A stretch of DNA of 64,000 nt from Asaia bogorensis (lineage in GTDB: Bacteria; Pseudomonadota; Alphaproteobacteria; Reyranellales; Reyranellaceae): positions 124,001-188,000 of the forward strand of contig CAMDCE010000002.1 in NCBI GenBank assembly GCA_945889625.1. The letters run 5' to 3'. Position 1 is the stretch's first letter, and each line of letters begins with the position of its first letter. The notes beneath the pieces were generated by a model. The model saw nothing but the letters and a program-made list of their open reading frames with translations. It made no database searches and was not told the origin of the DNA. Made by a program: the position numbers and the translations under genes. Below, piece by piece: positions 34,717 through 44,399 of the stretch.

Positions 34717-36741
34717 TCATTGCAGGCCCTGCAATACCGGTCGACCGAAGCCCGGCCCGCTGTCGTTGGCGAGCGCGCTGCGAACGATCCTGGCGAGGTC
34801 GGCCTTGAGGTGCGGCTTCGCCAGGAGCATCACGCCGCTGTCCAACCGTCCGTCGTGCATCAACGCGTTCTCCGAATAGCCCGACATGAATACGACCCGG
34901 GTATGGGGCCACAGGCGCTCGACCTCGTCGGACAGTCCCTTGCCGTTGAGGCGGCCCGGCATGACCACATCGGTCAGAACGAGGTCGAACCGGCCGGCAT
35001 GAAGCTCTGCGAGCGCCTCTTCGGCATTGCTGGCCTGCTTTACCTTGTAACCGAGGCTTCGCAGCTGCTCGCCGACAATGGCGCGAACCGATTCCTCGTC
35101 TTCCACGACGAGGATGGTCTCGCTGCCTCCGGGAAGGGGGCCGCTCCTGCGGGACGATGCCGCCACAGCGGCCGCTGCCTCGCTGCGCCGGAAATACATC
35201 TTCACCGTCGTGCCCCGGCCGACCTCGCTGTAGATCGAGATATGGCCCCGCGATTGCCTGATGAAGCCGTACACCATACTGAGACCGAGGCCGGTGCCCT
35301 TGCCGACCTCCTTGGTGGTGAAAAACGGCTCGAACACCCGGCTTAAAATCTCAGGCGGCATGCCAGAACCGGTATCGGTGACCGACAGCATCGCATAGTC
35401 GCCCGCCGCCAGATCCTCGTCCTCCTGCCGCGCCACATACTCCCGATCGAGCGTGACGTTCCTGGTCTCGATGGTCAGGCGGCCGCCCGTGGGCATGGCG
35501 TCGCGGGCATTGATGCAGAGGTTGATGATCGCGGTCTCCACCTGGGTACGGTCGACGCTGGTCGTCCAGAGACCTGGAGCCGCGATGGTCTGCACGATGA
35601 TGTGCTCGCCCAAGGTGCGCCGCATCATCTGTCCGGTCGTCGATACGAGGTCGTTCAGGTCCGACTTTTCCGGCTTCAAGACCTGCTTGCGCGAGTAGGC
35701 CAGCAGCTGGCGCGTCAGATCGGCGGCCTTTTGCCCGGCGTCGGAGATTCGCTTCGCGCGCTTGGCGATTTCCGGGGGCACCTGGTCGTAGTCGAGGATG
35801 GCATCGGCGTTCGCCAGCACGATCGTCAAGATGTTGTTGAAATCGTGCGCCACTCCGCCGGTGAGCTGGCCGACCGCTTCCATCTTCTGCGATTGGAAAA
35901 GCTGCTCGCTCGTCCGCCTGTGGCTGTCCATCACTTCTTCGCGCATGCTCGTTTCCAGCGCGACGCGCCGGTCGAAGATCACGGCAACGATGGCCATCAG
36001 CAGGACAAGGGACGCGATCAAGGCCGTGACGGCCGCGAAGGCCGATTCATCAAGGTCGAGCACATTGAAGCGTTGATTGGCCGTGGCAATGCAATAGGTC
36101 GACGCCATTGCCGTGTAATGCATCGCGGTCACGGCAAAACCCAGGATCAGGGCGCCAACCACCTCCTGAACGTGCCGGAACCGTGTCAGTCGCATTCCGC
36201 TGACCCACTGCCGGGACTGAAGCGCCACAACGGCGAGCACCACGGCGACGACAATGGAAGCGGCGAACAGGCCCGGATCGTAGCGAACGAGAGCGTTGAG
36301 CTGCATGGCCGACATGCCGGTGTAGTGCATCGCCCCGATACCGGCGCCCATCAACGTCCCGCCGATCAACAGCCGGCTGGTCGTGATGACCGGCCTGGCG
36401 ACGACATGCAGCGCCACGCCAGCCCCCAATATCGCCGGCACGATCGACAGTGCCGTGATCCAGGGGTCATAGGACACCGGGATCGGCAGCACGTGGGCGA
36501 GCATGCCGATGAAATGCATCGCCCAGATGCCGCCGCCCATCGCTATGGCGCCGCCGGCCAGCCAGCTGAACCGCAGCCCCGAGTGCCGCAGTTCGGCGAT
36601 TCGGGTGGCGAACTGGAGAAAGGCATATCCGCCGATCGCGGCGACCAGGTAGGACAGCAGGACAAGCGCGTAGTTGTACGTGCCCGGTAGAGCCTGCGAA
36701 GGATCGACGTTCAGAGCGAAAAAGGCTGAAAGATTCATCAA
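34717..36741 (-). CDS. MHYT-domain hybrid sensor histidine kinase
   Basis: A 674-aa membrane sensor. Residues 10-260 hold seven transmembrane helices with three MHYT motifs (AMHFIGM, AMHYTGM, AMHYTAM), thought to bind copper or sense diatomic gases. Then come HisKA (GGVAHDFNNIL, phospho-His), HATPase_c (NLCINARDAMPTGG, DTGSGMPPE, GTGLGLSMVYG) and a C-terminal receiver (ILVVEDEESVR, LVLTDVVMPG). The nearby PAS-REC protein is the probable partner. Copper genes begin 4 kb to the right, so a copper signal is possible but not shown. Confidence 0.9.
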   Translation of the reverse strand: MMNLSAFFALNVDPSQALPGTYNYALVLLSYLVAAIGGYAFLQFATRIAELRHSGLRFSWLAGGAIAMGGGIWAMHFIGMLAHVLPIPVSYDPWITALSIVPAILGAGVALHVVARPVITTSRLLIGGTLMGAGIGAMHYTGMSAMQLNALVRYDPGLFAASIVVAVVLAVVALQSRQWVSGMRLTRFRHVQEVVGALILGFAVTAMHYTAMASTYCIATANQRFNVLDLDESAFAAVTALIASLVLLMAIVAVIFDRRVALETSMREEVMDSHRRTSEQLFQSQKMEAVGQLTGGVAHDFNNILTIVLANADAILDYDQVPPEIAKRAKRISDAGQKAADLTRQLLAYSRKQVLKPEKSDLNDLVSTTGQMMRRTLGEHIIVQTIAAPGLWTTSVDRTQVETAIINLCINARDAMPTGGRLTIETRNVTLDREYVARQEDEDLAAGDYAMLSVTDTGSGMPPEILSRVFEPFFTTKEVGKGTGLGLSMVYGFIRQSRGHISIYSEVGRGTTVKMYFRRSEAAAAVAASSRRSGPLPGGSETILVVEDEESVRAIVGEQLRSLGYKVKQASNAEEALAELHAGRFDLVLTDVVMPGRLNGKGLSDEVERLWPHTRVVFMSGYSENALMHDGRLDSGVMLLAKPHLKADLARIVRSALANDSGPGFGRPVLQGLQ

Positions 36742-36850
36742 TGCAACGGCCGCCCTTGACGCGATCTCCAGACCACGGATTCTACACGATATCCGGCGGC
36801 CGCGCCCCAGGCTAGGTTGGCCCGTAAAGCCCCATTTTCAGAGGAAATAG

Positions 36851-37567
36851 ATGGCCAAGACGCCCCTGTTGCTCGTGCCCGGCCTGCTCTGCTCGCCTCG
36901 GCTATTTGCGCCGCAAGTCGCCGCCCTGTCCGACGTGGCCGAGATCGTCGTGCCCGACTGGCGCGCCGCCCCTCTGTCGATCTGGGACTCCTGGGCCTCG
37001 GCGGCGCGCTGGGTGGTGGACCGCATGCCGGCGGAAAGCTTCGCCCTCGCCGGCCTGTCGCTGGGCGGCATGCTGGCCGTCGAGATCATGCAGATCGCGG
37101 CCGGGCGCGTCACCAAGCTGGCGCTGCTCGACACCAGCATGCGCAGCCAGAACGAAACCGAGCAGGCGGTGCGCCGCGCCCGCATTCGTCTGGCGCAAGA
37201 AGGCCACTTCGAGCTGGTGCTGGGATTGCAGATGTCGCGCTTCATCCCGCCCTACCGCCTGCCCGACAAGAAACTGATCGACGAGGTGATGACGATGTGC
37301 GGCGAGACCGGCATGGAAATCTACAAGCGCCAGGAGGAGATGGCGGCCGTGCGGGCCGATCGCCGGCCCGACCTGCCGCGGATCAGATGTCCAACCATCG
37401 TGGTGTGCGGCCGCGACGATGCCGCCACGCCGCTGTTCCTGTCGGAGGAGATCGCAGCCGGCATCGCCGGCAGCGAACTGATCGTGATCGAGAACTGCGG
37501 GCACCTCAGCACCATGGAGAAACCCGAAGAGATCAACGCGATCCTGAGGCGTTGGCTCAGCCGATAA
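36851..37567 (+). CDS. Alpha/beta hydrolase
   Basis: A 238-aa alpha/beta hydrolase fold protein. The nucleophile elbow is LAGLSLGGMLA (Ser in G-x-S-x-G), the acid is in CGRDDAATP and the His in ENCGHLSTMEKPEEI. Likely an esterase or acyl hydrolase. It starts at ATG 36851 after AGAGGAA. It overlaps the convergent CoA-transferase by 11 bp. Substrate unknown. Confidence 0.88.
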   Translation: MAKTPLLLVPGLLCSPRLFAPQVAALSDVAEIVVPDWRAAPLSIWDSWASAARWVVDRMPAESFALAGLSLGGMLAVEIMQIAAGRVTKLALLDTSMRSQNETEQAVRRARIRLAQEGHFELVLGLQMSRFIPPYRLPDKKLIDEVMTMCGETGMEIYKRQEEMAAVRADRRPDLPRIRCPTIVVCGRDDAATPLFLSEEIAAGIAGSELIVIENCGHLSTMEKPEEINAILRRWLSR

Positions 37568-38765
37568 TCTTCTTCTCGCGCAGGCCCTTCAACTCGGCAT
37601 CGCTCAACCCGGCAACTTCGCGCAGCACCTTGTCGGTGTGCTCGCCGAGCGACGGCGGCGGGCGGGTGTCGTCGACCGGCGTGTCGGAGAAGCGGTAGTT
37701 CGAGCCGATGATCGGCACGTCGCCGACCCTGGTGTGCTTGTAGGTCTTGAGCATGCCGCGGCGCTTCACCTCGGGTTCGTCGAGCGCCTCCTTCATAGTG
37801 CGGATCGGGCCGGCCGGGAGATGGCGGAACTTCTGCGTCCAGTTCTCCTTGGTGTCGGTCTTGAGGATGTCTTCCATCATCTTGGTGAGAAGAGGCTTGT
37901 TGGCGACGCGCTGGGCGATGGTCGAGAAGCGCGGATCGCTCGCCCATTCGGGATGACCCATCGCCTTGCAGGTGTCGACGAACAGCTTCTGGTTGGCGAC
38001 CGCCATGTAGATCTTGCCGTTTGACGTATCGAACGAGCTGTTGGGTGCCGACGCGAAGTGGCCGTTGCCGGCGCGCTTGGGCTGGTCGCCGCCGATCAGA
38101 TAGTACGAGCCCATGTTGCCGAGCGAGGCCAGCGCGGTGTCGTAGAGCGCGAGGTCGATATACTGACCCTTGCCCGTCGTGGTCCGCGCGTAGAGTGCGG
38201 CATTGATCGCCGCCACCGAATGGATCCCGGTCATGGTGTCGACGATGGCAATTGCGTGCCGCAGCCCTTCGCCGCCGGCCTCGCCGTTGACGCTCATCAT
38301 GCCCGACTCGGCCTGCAGCACCGGATCGTAGCCCGGCCGGTCCGACAGCGGCCCGATCTGGCCATAGGCGGAGACCGAGAGGTAGATCAGCTTCGGGTAT
38401 TTCTGGTGAACGCTCTTGTAGTCGAGCCCGTATTTCTTCAGCACGCCGGGCCGGAAGTTCTCCAGCATGACGTCGGCCTTCTCGAGCAGCTTGTGCACGA
38501 CCGTCTGGCCCTCGGGCTTGGTGAAATCAAGGGCGACGCTCTTCTTGCCGCGATTGAAGGTCATGAAAAAATGGCTCTCGCCCGTCTCGCCGCCGACCCT
38601 GGGCCCCGCGCCCTTGCGCGTGTCGTCGCCGCCGTCGGGGTTCTCGATCTTGATGACCTCGGCGCCCATGTCCGAGAGGATCTGGGTGCAAAAGGGACCC
38701 GCGATCACGCGCGAGAAATCGACGACGCGAATGCCGCTGAGCGGCGGACGACCTGATTGTGCCAT
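37557..38765 (-). CDS. CaiB/BaiF-type (class III) CoA-transferase
   Basis: A 402-aa class III CoA-transferase. It begins LSGIRVVDFSRVIAGPFCTQILSDMGAEVIKIE (here split as LSGIRVVDFSRVIAGP and QILSDMGAEVIKIE), the family hallmark; a catalytic Asp is expected in the following region. Members move CoA between small organic acids such as formate/oxalate or succinate derivatives. It is divergent from a Bug-type binding-protein gene, a frequent pairing in organic-acid use. Confidence 0.9.
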   Translation of the reverse strand: MAQSGRPPLSGIRVVDFSRVIAGPFCTQILSDMGAEVIKIENPDGGDDTRKGAGPRVGGETGESHFFMTFNRGKKSVALDFTKPEGQTVVHKLLEKADVMLENFRPGVLKKYGLDYKSVHQKYPKLIYLSVSAYGQIGPLSDRPGYDPVLQAESGMMSVNGEAGGEGLRHAIAIVDTMTGIHSVAAINAALYARTTTGKGQYIDLALYDTALASLGNMGSYYLIGGDQPKRAGNGHFASAPNSSFDTSNGKIYMAVANQKLFVDTCKAMGHPEWASDPRFSTIAQRVANKPLLTKMMEDILKTDTKENWTQKFRHLPAGPIRTMKEALDEPEVKRRGMLKTYKHTRVGDVPIIGSNYRFSDTPVDDTRPPPSLGEHTDKVLREVAGLSDAELKGLREKKIIG

Positions 38766-38831
38766 TGCTGCAAGGTAGGGCTGCAGCCCCTGCGCTGTCC
38801 ATGCGCGGCTTTTTCAATAGACTGCAGCGCC

Positions 38832-39842
38832 ATGCCCACATTTCGCACGTCGCTTTCTCGCCGCTCCCTTCTTGCTCTTCCGACCTTGGCCGCGCTGCCC
38901 GCCCTCTCAAGCGGCGTCAAGGGAGACACCTGGCCCGCCAAACCTGTGCGCATCATCGTGCCCTTCGCGCCGGGCGGCTCGGGCGACATCACCGCCCGCC
39001 TGGTCGCTGTCTGACAGCGACTGGTCGGCAAGTTCATGGAGGAAAAGACCGGCCAGCCCTTCGTGGTCGAGAACAAGCCCGGCGCCAACGGCATCGTGGG
39101 TGTCTTGTCTGTGAAGTCATCGCCGCCCGACGGCTACACCTTGATGCTCGCCACCACCTCGACCAACGCCGCCAACACCCACATGTACAAGAACCCCGGC
39201 TACGACCCGGAGAAGGATTTCCAGGTGGTCGGCGTCATCGGCTCGAGCGGTGCCTTTCTCCTGGTGCCGGCCGACAGTCCGCACAAGACCCTGGCCGGGC
39301 TTCTTGCCCATGCGAAGGCGAATCCGGGCAAGCTCAACTTCGGCTATTTCAACGCCAGCTCCCAGGTGCCGTCGGAGGTGCTGGGCAAGCACGCCGGAGT
39401 CGAGTGGCAGGGCGTGGCCTACAAGGCGATCGGCAATGCCTGGAACGATTTCTATGCCGGCAGCATCCAGTTCATGTTCGTCGACCTCACCGCTTCGCGC
39501 GGCCAGGTGGTGGCGAACAAGGCGCGGCCGCTCGCCATCTCGCTGCCCAACCGCAGCCCGCTCTATCCCGACGTGCCGACGCTCAGCGAATCCTCCCCTG
39601 GCTTCGTCAGCACCGGCTTCCTCGCCATCGCCGTGCCGAAGGCGGCACCCGACGAGATCAAGCAGCGACTGAACCTGCTGATCAACGAGGCGGTCTTTTC
39701 CCCGGGCATCCACAAGCGGCTGGTCGACGAGTTTGCCCTGACGCCGCGCAAGCTCGACTTGGCGCAATGCGCCGAGCAGGACCGCGAAGAGCGCGCCAAG
39801 TGGGACGAGTACGTCAAGATCGCCAAGATCGAGCCGCAGTAA
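38832..39842 (+). pseudogene. Bug/TctC-type periplasmic binding protein broken by TGA
   Basis: Bug proteins bind carboxylates for tripartite tricarboxylate transport or signalling. The frame starts at ATG 38832 with an RRSLLALPTLAALPAL signal and KPVRIIVPFAPGGSGDITARL, then hits TGA at 39012-39014. It continues without shift through QRLVGKFMEEKTGQPFVVEN and the rest of the family sequence to a stop at 39840-39842. Total length (336 codons) matches the family. One base change separates it from an intact gene, so it is a recent nonsense mutation or an error. An internal restart at ATG 39036 would lack the signal peptide. Confidence 0.85.
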
Positions 39843-39950
39843 TCCTGAGCGTCTCAAGGCGTGAAGAGTGCGCCGTATCGAGGAATTGGCAGGTAAGGTG
39901 GCTTCTTCAGGTAGGATTGATTTTTCGGCCTAGTGCGTCACATATGACCA

Positions 39951-40319
39951 ATGATCGATATCAATGCCGTCCGTGCCGACCCGGCTCTGGCCAAGGTGGT
40001 GCAGGCCGAGTTCCGCCGCGCCGTGGGCATGATCAGCGGCCGCTGGAAGCTCGAAATCCTGTGGTTGCTGAACCATCACGGCAAGCAGCGCTTCGGCGAG
40101 CTGAAGCGCGGCTTGCCCGGCATCACCCAGCACATGCTGACCGCCCAGCTCCGCGCCCTGGAAAAGGACGGGCTGATCAAGCGCACGATCTACGCCGAGG
40201 TGCCACCGCGTGTTGAATACGAGAACACGCCCGAGGCGCGACGGCTGCGGCCGATCTTCGTCGAAATCGTGAGATGGGCCGAAGAGCGCGGGAACGACAT
40301 CCTGCACTCTGCCGGCTAA
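39951..40319 (+). CDS. HxlR-family transcriptional regulator
   Basis: A 122-aa winged-helix regulator. The family core GRWKLEILWLL, RFGELKRGLPGITQHMLTAQLRALEKDGLI and the wing EVPPRVEYENTPEARRL are all present. No cysteine is present, so this is not a direct thiol sensor like HypR. It stands alone between the Bug pseudogene and the copper genes. Target unknown; the nearest candidate is its own upstream region. Confidence 0.9.
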   Translation: MIDINAVRADPALAKVVQAEFRRAVGMISGRWKLEILWLLNHHGKQRFGELKRGLPGITQHMLTAQLRALEKDGLIKRTIYAEVPPRVEYENTPEARRLRPIFVEIVRWAEERGNDILHSAG

Positions 40320-40375
40320 AGCTTGCACTCGGGCTTGAGGCCAGTGACGTCATGGTCGCTGCCGGGCCGCGCGGA

Positions 40376-40666
40376 TCACCTCACTTTGTCGATCTTCGTG
40401 ACCGTGATCGCGCCGTTGACGCGATCAGCCTCGAACTCGACCTTGTCGCCGGCCTTCACCTTGTCGAGCATGGCCGGATCGGCCACGCGGAACACCATCG
40501 TCATCGAGTCCATGTCGAATTTCTTGATCGGTCCATGCTTGAGCGTGATCTTGCCGGCAGACTTGTCGATCTTGACCACCTCGGCGCCGACAAGATCGCC
40601 TTCGGCCAAGACAGGCCCAACTGCGAAAAGCAGCGCGACTGCCGCGGCGAACAGCATCCTGAACAT
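40376..40666 (-). CDS. CusF-like periplasmic copper-binding protein
   Basis: A 96-aa protein with signal peptide FRMLFAAAVALLFAVGPVLA. The mature part is a small beta-barrel of the CusF/Cu-binding (PF11604-like) family: GKITLKHGPIKKFDMDSMTMVF contains the His and Met ligands (H-x..M-x2-M-x-M pattern). It likely ferries Cu(I)/Ag(I) in the periplasm. It is the last gene of the minus-strand copper operon, 28 bp after the cupredoxin gene. The ATG at 40666 follows a GGAGATTC site. Confidence 0.85.
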   Translation of the reverse strand: MFRMLFAAAVALLFAVGPVLAEGDLVGAEVVKIDKSAGKITLKHGPIKKFDMDSMTMVFRVADPAMLDKVKAGDKVEFEADRVNGAITVTKIDKVR

Positions 40667-40694
40667 GTGAATCTCCTCCGTAAGTCGATAGGGC

Positions 40695-41168
40695 CTATTC
40701 GACGACGATCGCTCCAACCATGCCGGCCTGCCGGTGGCCGGGAATGAGGCAGGAGAAATCGAACGTGCCGGCCTTGGTGAATTGCCAGACGATTTCCGCG
40801 GTCTTCTTCGGCTTGACGCGCCGGGCATTCGGATCGTCGTGTTCCATGTCGGGGTTCTTCTCCATCTCCTTCATGTGCTTGAGATTTTCCTCGACCGTTG
40901 CCAACACGAACTCGTGGTCGATCTCGCCGTTGTTGCGCAGCTGAAAGCGGATCTGCTCGCCCTTGCGGATGCGGAGCTTGTCGGGAATGAAGATCATCTT
41001 GCCGTCGGATTCGCGCATCACGATCTGCACGATGCGCGCCGGCTTCTTGGGATCGCCCGGTTTGCCATAGGCGGTCTCGTGCTCGTCGCCGTGGCCGTAC
41101 GCGACGCCGGCAAGGCCAGCGAGACCGACGACCAGCGCGGCAGCCGCCAGGAATGCTTTCAGAGTCAT
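40695..41168 (-). CDS. Periplasmic cupredoxin
   Basis: A 157-aa protein. Signal peptide (KAFLAAAALVVGLAGLAGVAYG) precedes a mature cupredoxin domain. The copper-site residues are His in EIDHEFVL and Cys-His-Met in FDFSCLIPGHRQAGM, giving a type-1 site. An additional Met/His-rich loop (HMKEMEKNPDMEHDD) could bind more copper. It lies between the multicopper oxidase and the CusF-like gene and probably shuttles copper or electrons. Confidence 0.87.
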   Translation of the reverse strand: MTLKAFLAAAALVVGLAGLAGVAYGHGDEHETAYGKPGDPKKPARIVQIVMRESDGKMIFIPDKLRIRKGEQIRFQLRNNGEIDHEFVLATVEENLKHMKEMEKNPDMEHDDPNARRVKPKKTAEIVWQFTKAGTFDFSCLIPGHRQAGMVGAIVVE

Positions 41169-41182
41169 CGTTCGTCTCCTTT

Positions 41183-42568
41183 TCAATGCTTGTGCTGGCC
41201 ACTGGGTTTCACGACGTCGACCTTTTCGCCGGGCTTCGCCTTCGACGCCGGCGTGGGAGCCCGCGTCGTCGACGGCGCCGGGCCCTTCCATTCCCACGCC
41301 ACCGTGCCTGGCGGATGTTTGTACCAGCCGGGATCCTTGTAATCGCCCGCTGCCAGGCCCTCGCGCACCTTCACGACGGTGAACATGCCGCCCATCTCAA
41401 TCGGCCCGAACTGCCCGAAGCCGGTCATCATCGGCAGCGTGTTGTCGGGCAACGGCATCTCCATCTCGCCCATGTCGGCCATGCCGGCGCTGCCCATCGC
41501 CATGTAGTCGGGCACCAGCCGCTTCATCTGCCGAGAGAACGCCCGCTTATCGACGCCGATGAAGGTTCGAATATCGTGGCCCATCGCGTTCATGGTGTGG
41601 TGTGACTTGTGGCAATGCAGCGCCCAGTCGCCCGGATGGACGGCATCGAACTCGTAGGCGCGCATGGCCCCGACGGGAATGTCGATCGTCACCTCCGGCC
41701 AACGGGCCTCTGGCCGGACCCAGCCGCCATCGGTGCAGGTCACCTCGAAGTCGTAGCCGTGCATGTGGACCGGGTGATTGGTCATGGTGAGATTGCCGAC
41801 CCGCACGCGCACGCGGTCGCCCTTTGCCACGACCAGGTGATCGATTCCCGGAAACACGCGGGTATTGAAGGTCCACATGTTGAAATTGGTCATTTCCGCG
41901 ACTTTCGGCACGTAATTGCCAGGATCGATGTCGTAGGCGGACAGCAGAAACACGAAATCGCGATCGACCCTGTGCAGTTTCGGGTCGCGCGGATGGACGA
42001 CGAAGAAGCCCATCATGCCCATCGCCATCTGCACCATCTCATCGGCATGCGGGTGGTACATGAAAGTCCCGCTCTTCATGAGCTGAAACTCGTAGACGAA
42101 GGTTTTTCCCGGCTTGATGTGCGGCTGGGTGAGGCCACCGACGCCATCCATGCCGCAGGGCAGCAGCATGCCGTGCCAGTGGATGGTGGTGTGCTCGGGC
42201 AGCCGGTTGGTGACGAAGATGCGTACCTTGTCGCCCTCGACCGCCTCGATGGTCGGGCCCGGGCTCTGGCCATTGTAGCCCCACAGACGCGCAATCATGC
42301 CGGGCGCCATCTCGCGCTCGACCGGTTCGGCGACCAGATGGAATTCCTTCCAGTCGCCGTTCTGCCGCCACGGCAGGGTCCAGCCGTTCAACGTGACGAC
42401 CGGCTGATAGTCCGGCCCGCTCTTGGGATAGAGCGGCGGCTGCATGGTGTTGGTCGTGGTGGTCGGCGCCTCGGGGATCGACTGCGCCTGAACGCGGCCG
42501 CTTACGGCCGCCGCGCTAAGAAGGGCGAGGCCGGAGGCTCCGACAAGATCACGTCTGGAGAGAGTCAT
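41183..42568 (-). CDS. Multicopper oxidase (CopA/CueO-like)
   Basis: A 461-aa periplasmic enzyme with a Tat-type signal (SRRDLVGASGLALL). Copper-binding motifs: TIHWHGMLLP, MYHPHADE, HPVHMHGYDFEVT, and HCHKSHHTMNAMGH, giving type-2/3 and type-1 sites. It most likely oxidises Cu(I) to less toxic Cu(II). The C-terminus is Pro/Lys-rich with the sequence GQHKH. It sits 14 bp after the TolC-like gene and 14 bp before the cupredoxin gene, so the operon is tight. Confidence 0.92.
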   Translation of the reverse strand: MTLSRRDLVGASGLALLSAAAVSGRVQAQSIPEAPTTTTNTMQPPLYPKSGPDYQPVVTLNGWTLPWRQNGDWKEFHLVAEPVEREMAPGMIARLWGYNGQSPGPTIEAVEGDKVRIFVTNRLPEHTTIHWHGMLLPCGMDGVGGLTQPHIKPGKTFVYEFQLMKSGTFMYHPHADEMVQMAMGMMGFFVVHPRDPKLHRVDRDFVFLLSAYDIDPGNYVPKVAEMTNFNMWTFNTRVFPGIDHLVVAKGDRVRVRVGNLTMTNHPVHMHGYDFEVTCTDGGWVRPEARWPEVTIDIPVGAMRAYEFDAVHPGDWALHCHKSHHTMNAMGHDIRTFIGVDKRAFSRQMKRLVPDYMAMGSAGMADMGEMEMPLPDNTLPMMTGFGQFGPIEMGGMFTVVKVREGLAAGDYKDPGWYKHPPGTVAWEWKGPAPSTTRAPTPASKAKPGEKVDVVKPSGQHKH

Positions 42569-42582
42569 GCCGTTCTCCTTTT

Positions 42583-44019
42583 CTAAAGTCCAAGCGGGAT
42601 GGTTTCCGGCGCAGGAGTCGTGTTGACCACGCCGGACGGCGGGACCGTGCCGCCGACGATGAGTGCGGCCTGAAGATCGGCGATCGCCAGATGGTAGTCG
42701 CGCAGTGCATCCACCGCCGCGACATTGGCCAGGATGCGCTCCCGTTCTTCGACAAGAAGTTCGAAGACGTCCACCAGCATACCGTTGTAGCGCAGCAGTA
42801 TTTCGGCGGCGATTTGCCGACGCAACGGCAGGATGCGCGCCTGGTAGTATCGAGCGATGTCGTAGGTTGCCCGGTAAGTGGAGTATGCCACGCGTGCTTC
42901 GGAACGTGCGTTGACAGACCGCTCGGCCAGTCGATTGACCGCTCTCATGTACGTTTCGCGAGCAGTCGCAACCCGCGCTTCGCCGGTGTCGAAAATCGGG
43001 ATCACGATACCCAGCTCGAAGCCATATCGATTCTTCGACGTTTGCTCCCCTGCGTCGTTGGTCTCGACCTCGTTTCTAAAGCCGCCACCCAACTCGAGAA
43101 ACGTCAGGTAGCGAGTCGCGTTCACGAACCCGACAGACTTGGTCAATGTGACGATTTCGTAGCGGAGGATGATGAGGTCAACGCGCCGCCGCATGGCTTC
43201 GACCTCCACATCTGCAAGCGTGTCCGGCGCGGCAGAAAGTGCAGGAAGCTGCGCTGGCAGCTTGTAGTCCAAGTCGGTGCCCCAGAGGCCCAGTATGCGA
43301 TTCAGGGCTTCTCGCGTACCGGCGACACTCAGGCGGGCCTGCGCAACCTGAGCACTCAGGTCAGCATAGAAAACCGAGACGCGAGCCTGATCGAGCTTGT
43401 TGGCGGCACCGGTCTCGCCGAGCTGCTTCATCATCCGGGCGGAAGCATCGGCGGCCTGCCGGGCCTGCTCCAGCAGCGCCAGGCGCTGCTGGGTGGCGAT
43501 TGCCCGGACATAGGCTCTCCGTACGTCGATGGTAAGGCTCAATGTTGTCGCTATGGCTCGATAGCGCGCTTCCTCGAACTCGCGCTTCGCGATTTCCGCT
43601 CGTCTCGGCAGAGTGGCAAACGCGAGCAGGTTGCCGATGAGCTGGAAGCCGAATTCGGCGAAACCACCGGTTCCGAAAGTACGGCCGACCGTGATCACCG
43701 GATTCGGCGGAAGAGTGTTCTGAACATATTCCGCTTCGGATATGCCGAGATCGTTGTAGGCAGCCTGAAGTCCGCGATTGTTCAGCAACGCTATCTGGAC
43801 TGCCACGCCTTCGGACAGCGGCTCCGACAACAACGCCTGAACACGTTCGCGCGCGCGCAGCAGTTCTTCCGGAGAGGAATGCTTCACGGCGTCGCGGCCG
43901 ATCTCCTTCCGGATATTGTCTGTTACCGGAGCCATGCCGCCGTCCCCGGTGAACTTGGCGCATCCCGTCGTGAGCAAACCGAGCACGATCGCGATTGTGA
44001 CCTTCGATGGAGCGGTCAT
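42583..44019 (-). CDS. TolC/CusC-family outer-membrane efflux lipoprotein
   Basis: A 478-aa outer-membrane factor. A lipobox with C20 in LLTTGC marks lipid attachment. The middle has two long alpha-helical repeats typical of the TolC tunnel, with NNRGLQAAYNDLGISEAEYVQ, and a GIVIPIFDTGEARVATA motif of the second repeat. In RND copper pumps a periplasmic CusB and membrane CusA partner would be expected, but none lies in this operon. Its partner is therefore outside the window or it works differently. Confidence 0.87.
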   Translation of the reverse strand: MTAPSKVTIAIVLGLLTTGCAKFTGDGGMAPVTDNIRKEIGRDAVKHSSPEELLRARERVQALLSEPLSEGVAVQIALLNNRGLQAAYNDLGISEAEYVQNTLPPNPVITVGRTFGTGGFAEFGFQLIGNLLAFATLPRRAEIAKREFEEARYRAIATTLSLTIDVRRAYVRAIATQQRLALLEQARQAADASARMMKQLGETGAANKLDQARVSVFYADLSAQVAQARLSVAGTREALNRILGLWGTDLDYKLPAQLPALSAAPDTLADVEVEAMRRRVDLIILRYEIVTLTKSVGFVNATRYLTFLELGGGFRNEVETNDAGEQTSKNRYGFELGIVIPIFDTGEARVATARETYMRAVNRLAERSVNARSEARVAYSTYRATYDIARYYQARILPLRRQIAAEILLRYNGMLVDVFELLVEERERILANVAAVDALRDYHLAIADLQAALIVGGTVPPSGVVNTTPAPETIPLGL

Positions 44020-44240
44020 GGCGACCGTCCACCGCCGGGCGCAACGCTATCATTCAGCTCGCGCCAAGGCTTGAGCCCGACCGGTACATGGGCTGCGGTG
44101 CCTGCCATGACCGGCCGGTACGGTGTGGCCACCGTCGGTGACTCGGGACTGGACGGACCGGATGACACGGGGTCCGGTAGAGGCGGTGAGCTACACGCCG
44201 CTACCGCGAGGGTGAGTGCCAAAAATAGCGGATACTTCAT
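44016..44240 (-). CDS. Small lipoprotein upstream of the TolC-like gene
   Basis: A 74-aa protein with a signal peptide and lipobox (LTLAVAACSS, C16). The mature 58 residues are Pro/Ser-rich and end in WRELNDSVAPGGGRSP. No known family. Its end overlaps the TolC-like start by 4 bp (ATGA), so translation is coupled. Small lipoproteins of this kind often accompany efflux genes, but the role is unknown. Confidence 0.65.
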   Translation of the reverse strand: MKYPLFLALTLAVAACSSPPLPDPVSSGPSSPESPTVATPYRPVMAGTAAHVPVGLKPWRELNDSVAPGGGRSP

Positions 44241-44399
44241 CTACAACGACCCGAACGAAAGTTGATCGAGAAAACGACTGCCCTGATGCAGCCCACCGTG
44301 CGGTGGCTAGATCAGAAAAGTTCGCGCAGACCGGGTGTTTGGGCGTGCGATGCTTACAAAAAACCCACGACCAGACACGCGCCATCGGCGCGGACCGGA

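Noticed and set aside
32668..39842. Stop-codon recoding (read-through code) as explanation of the two interrupted genes
   Set aside because: The two stops differ (TAG and TGA), other genes end normally with both, and no selenocysteine-type hairpin follows the TGA; mutation or error is simpler.
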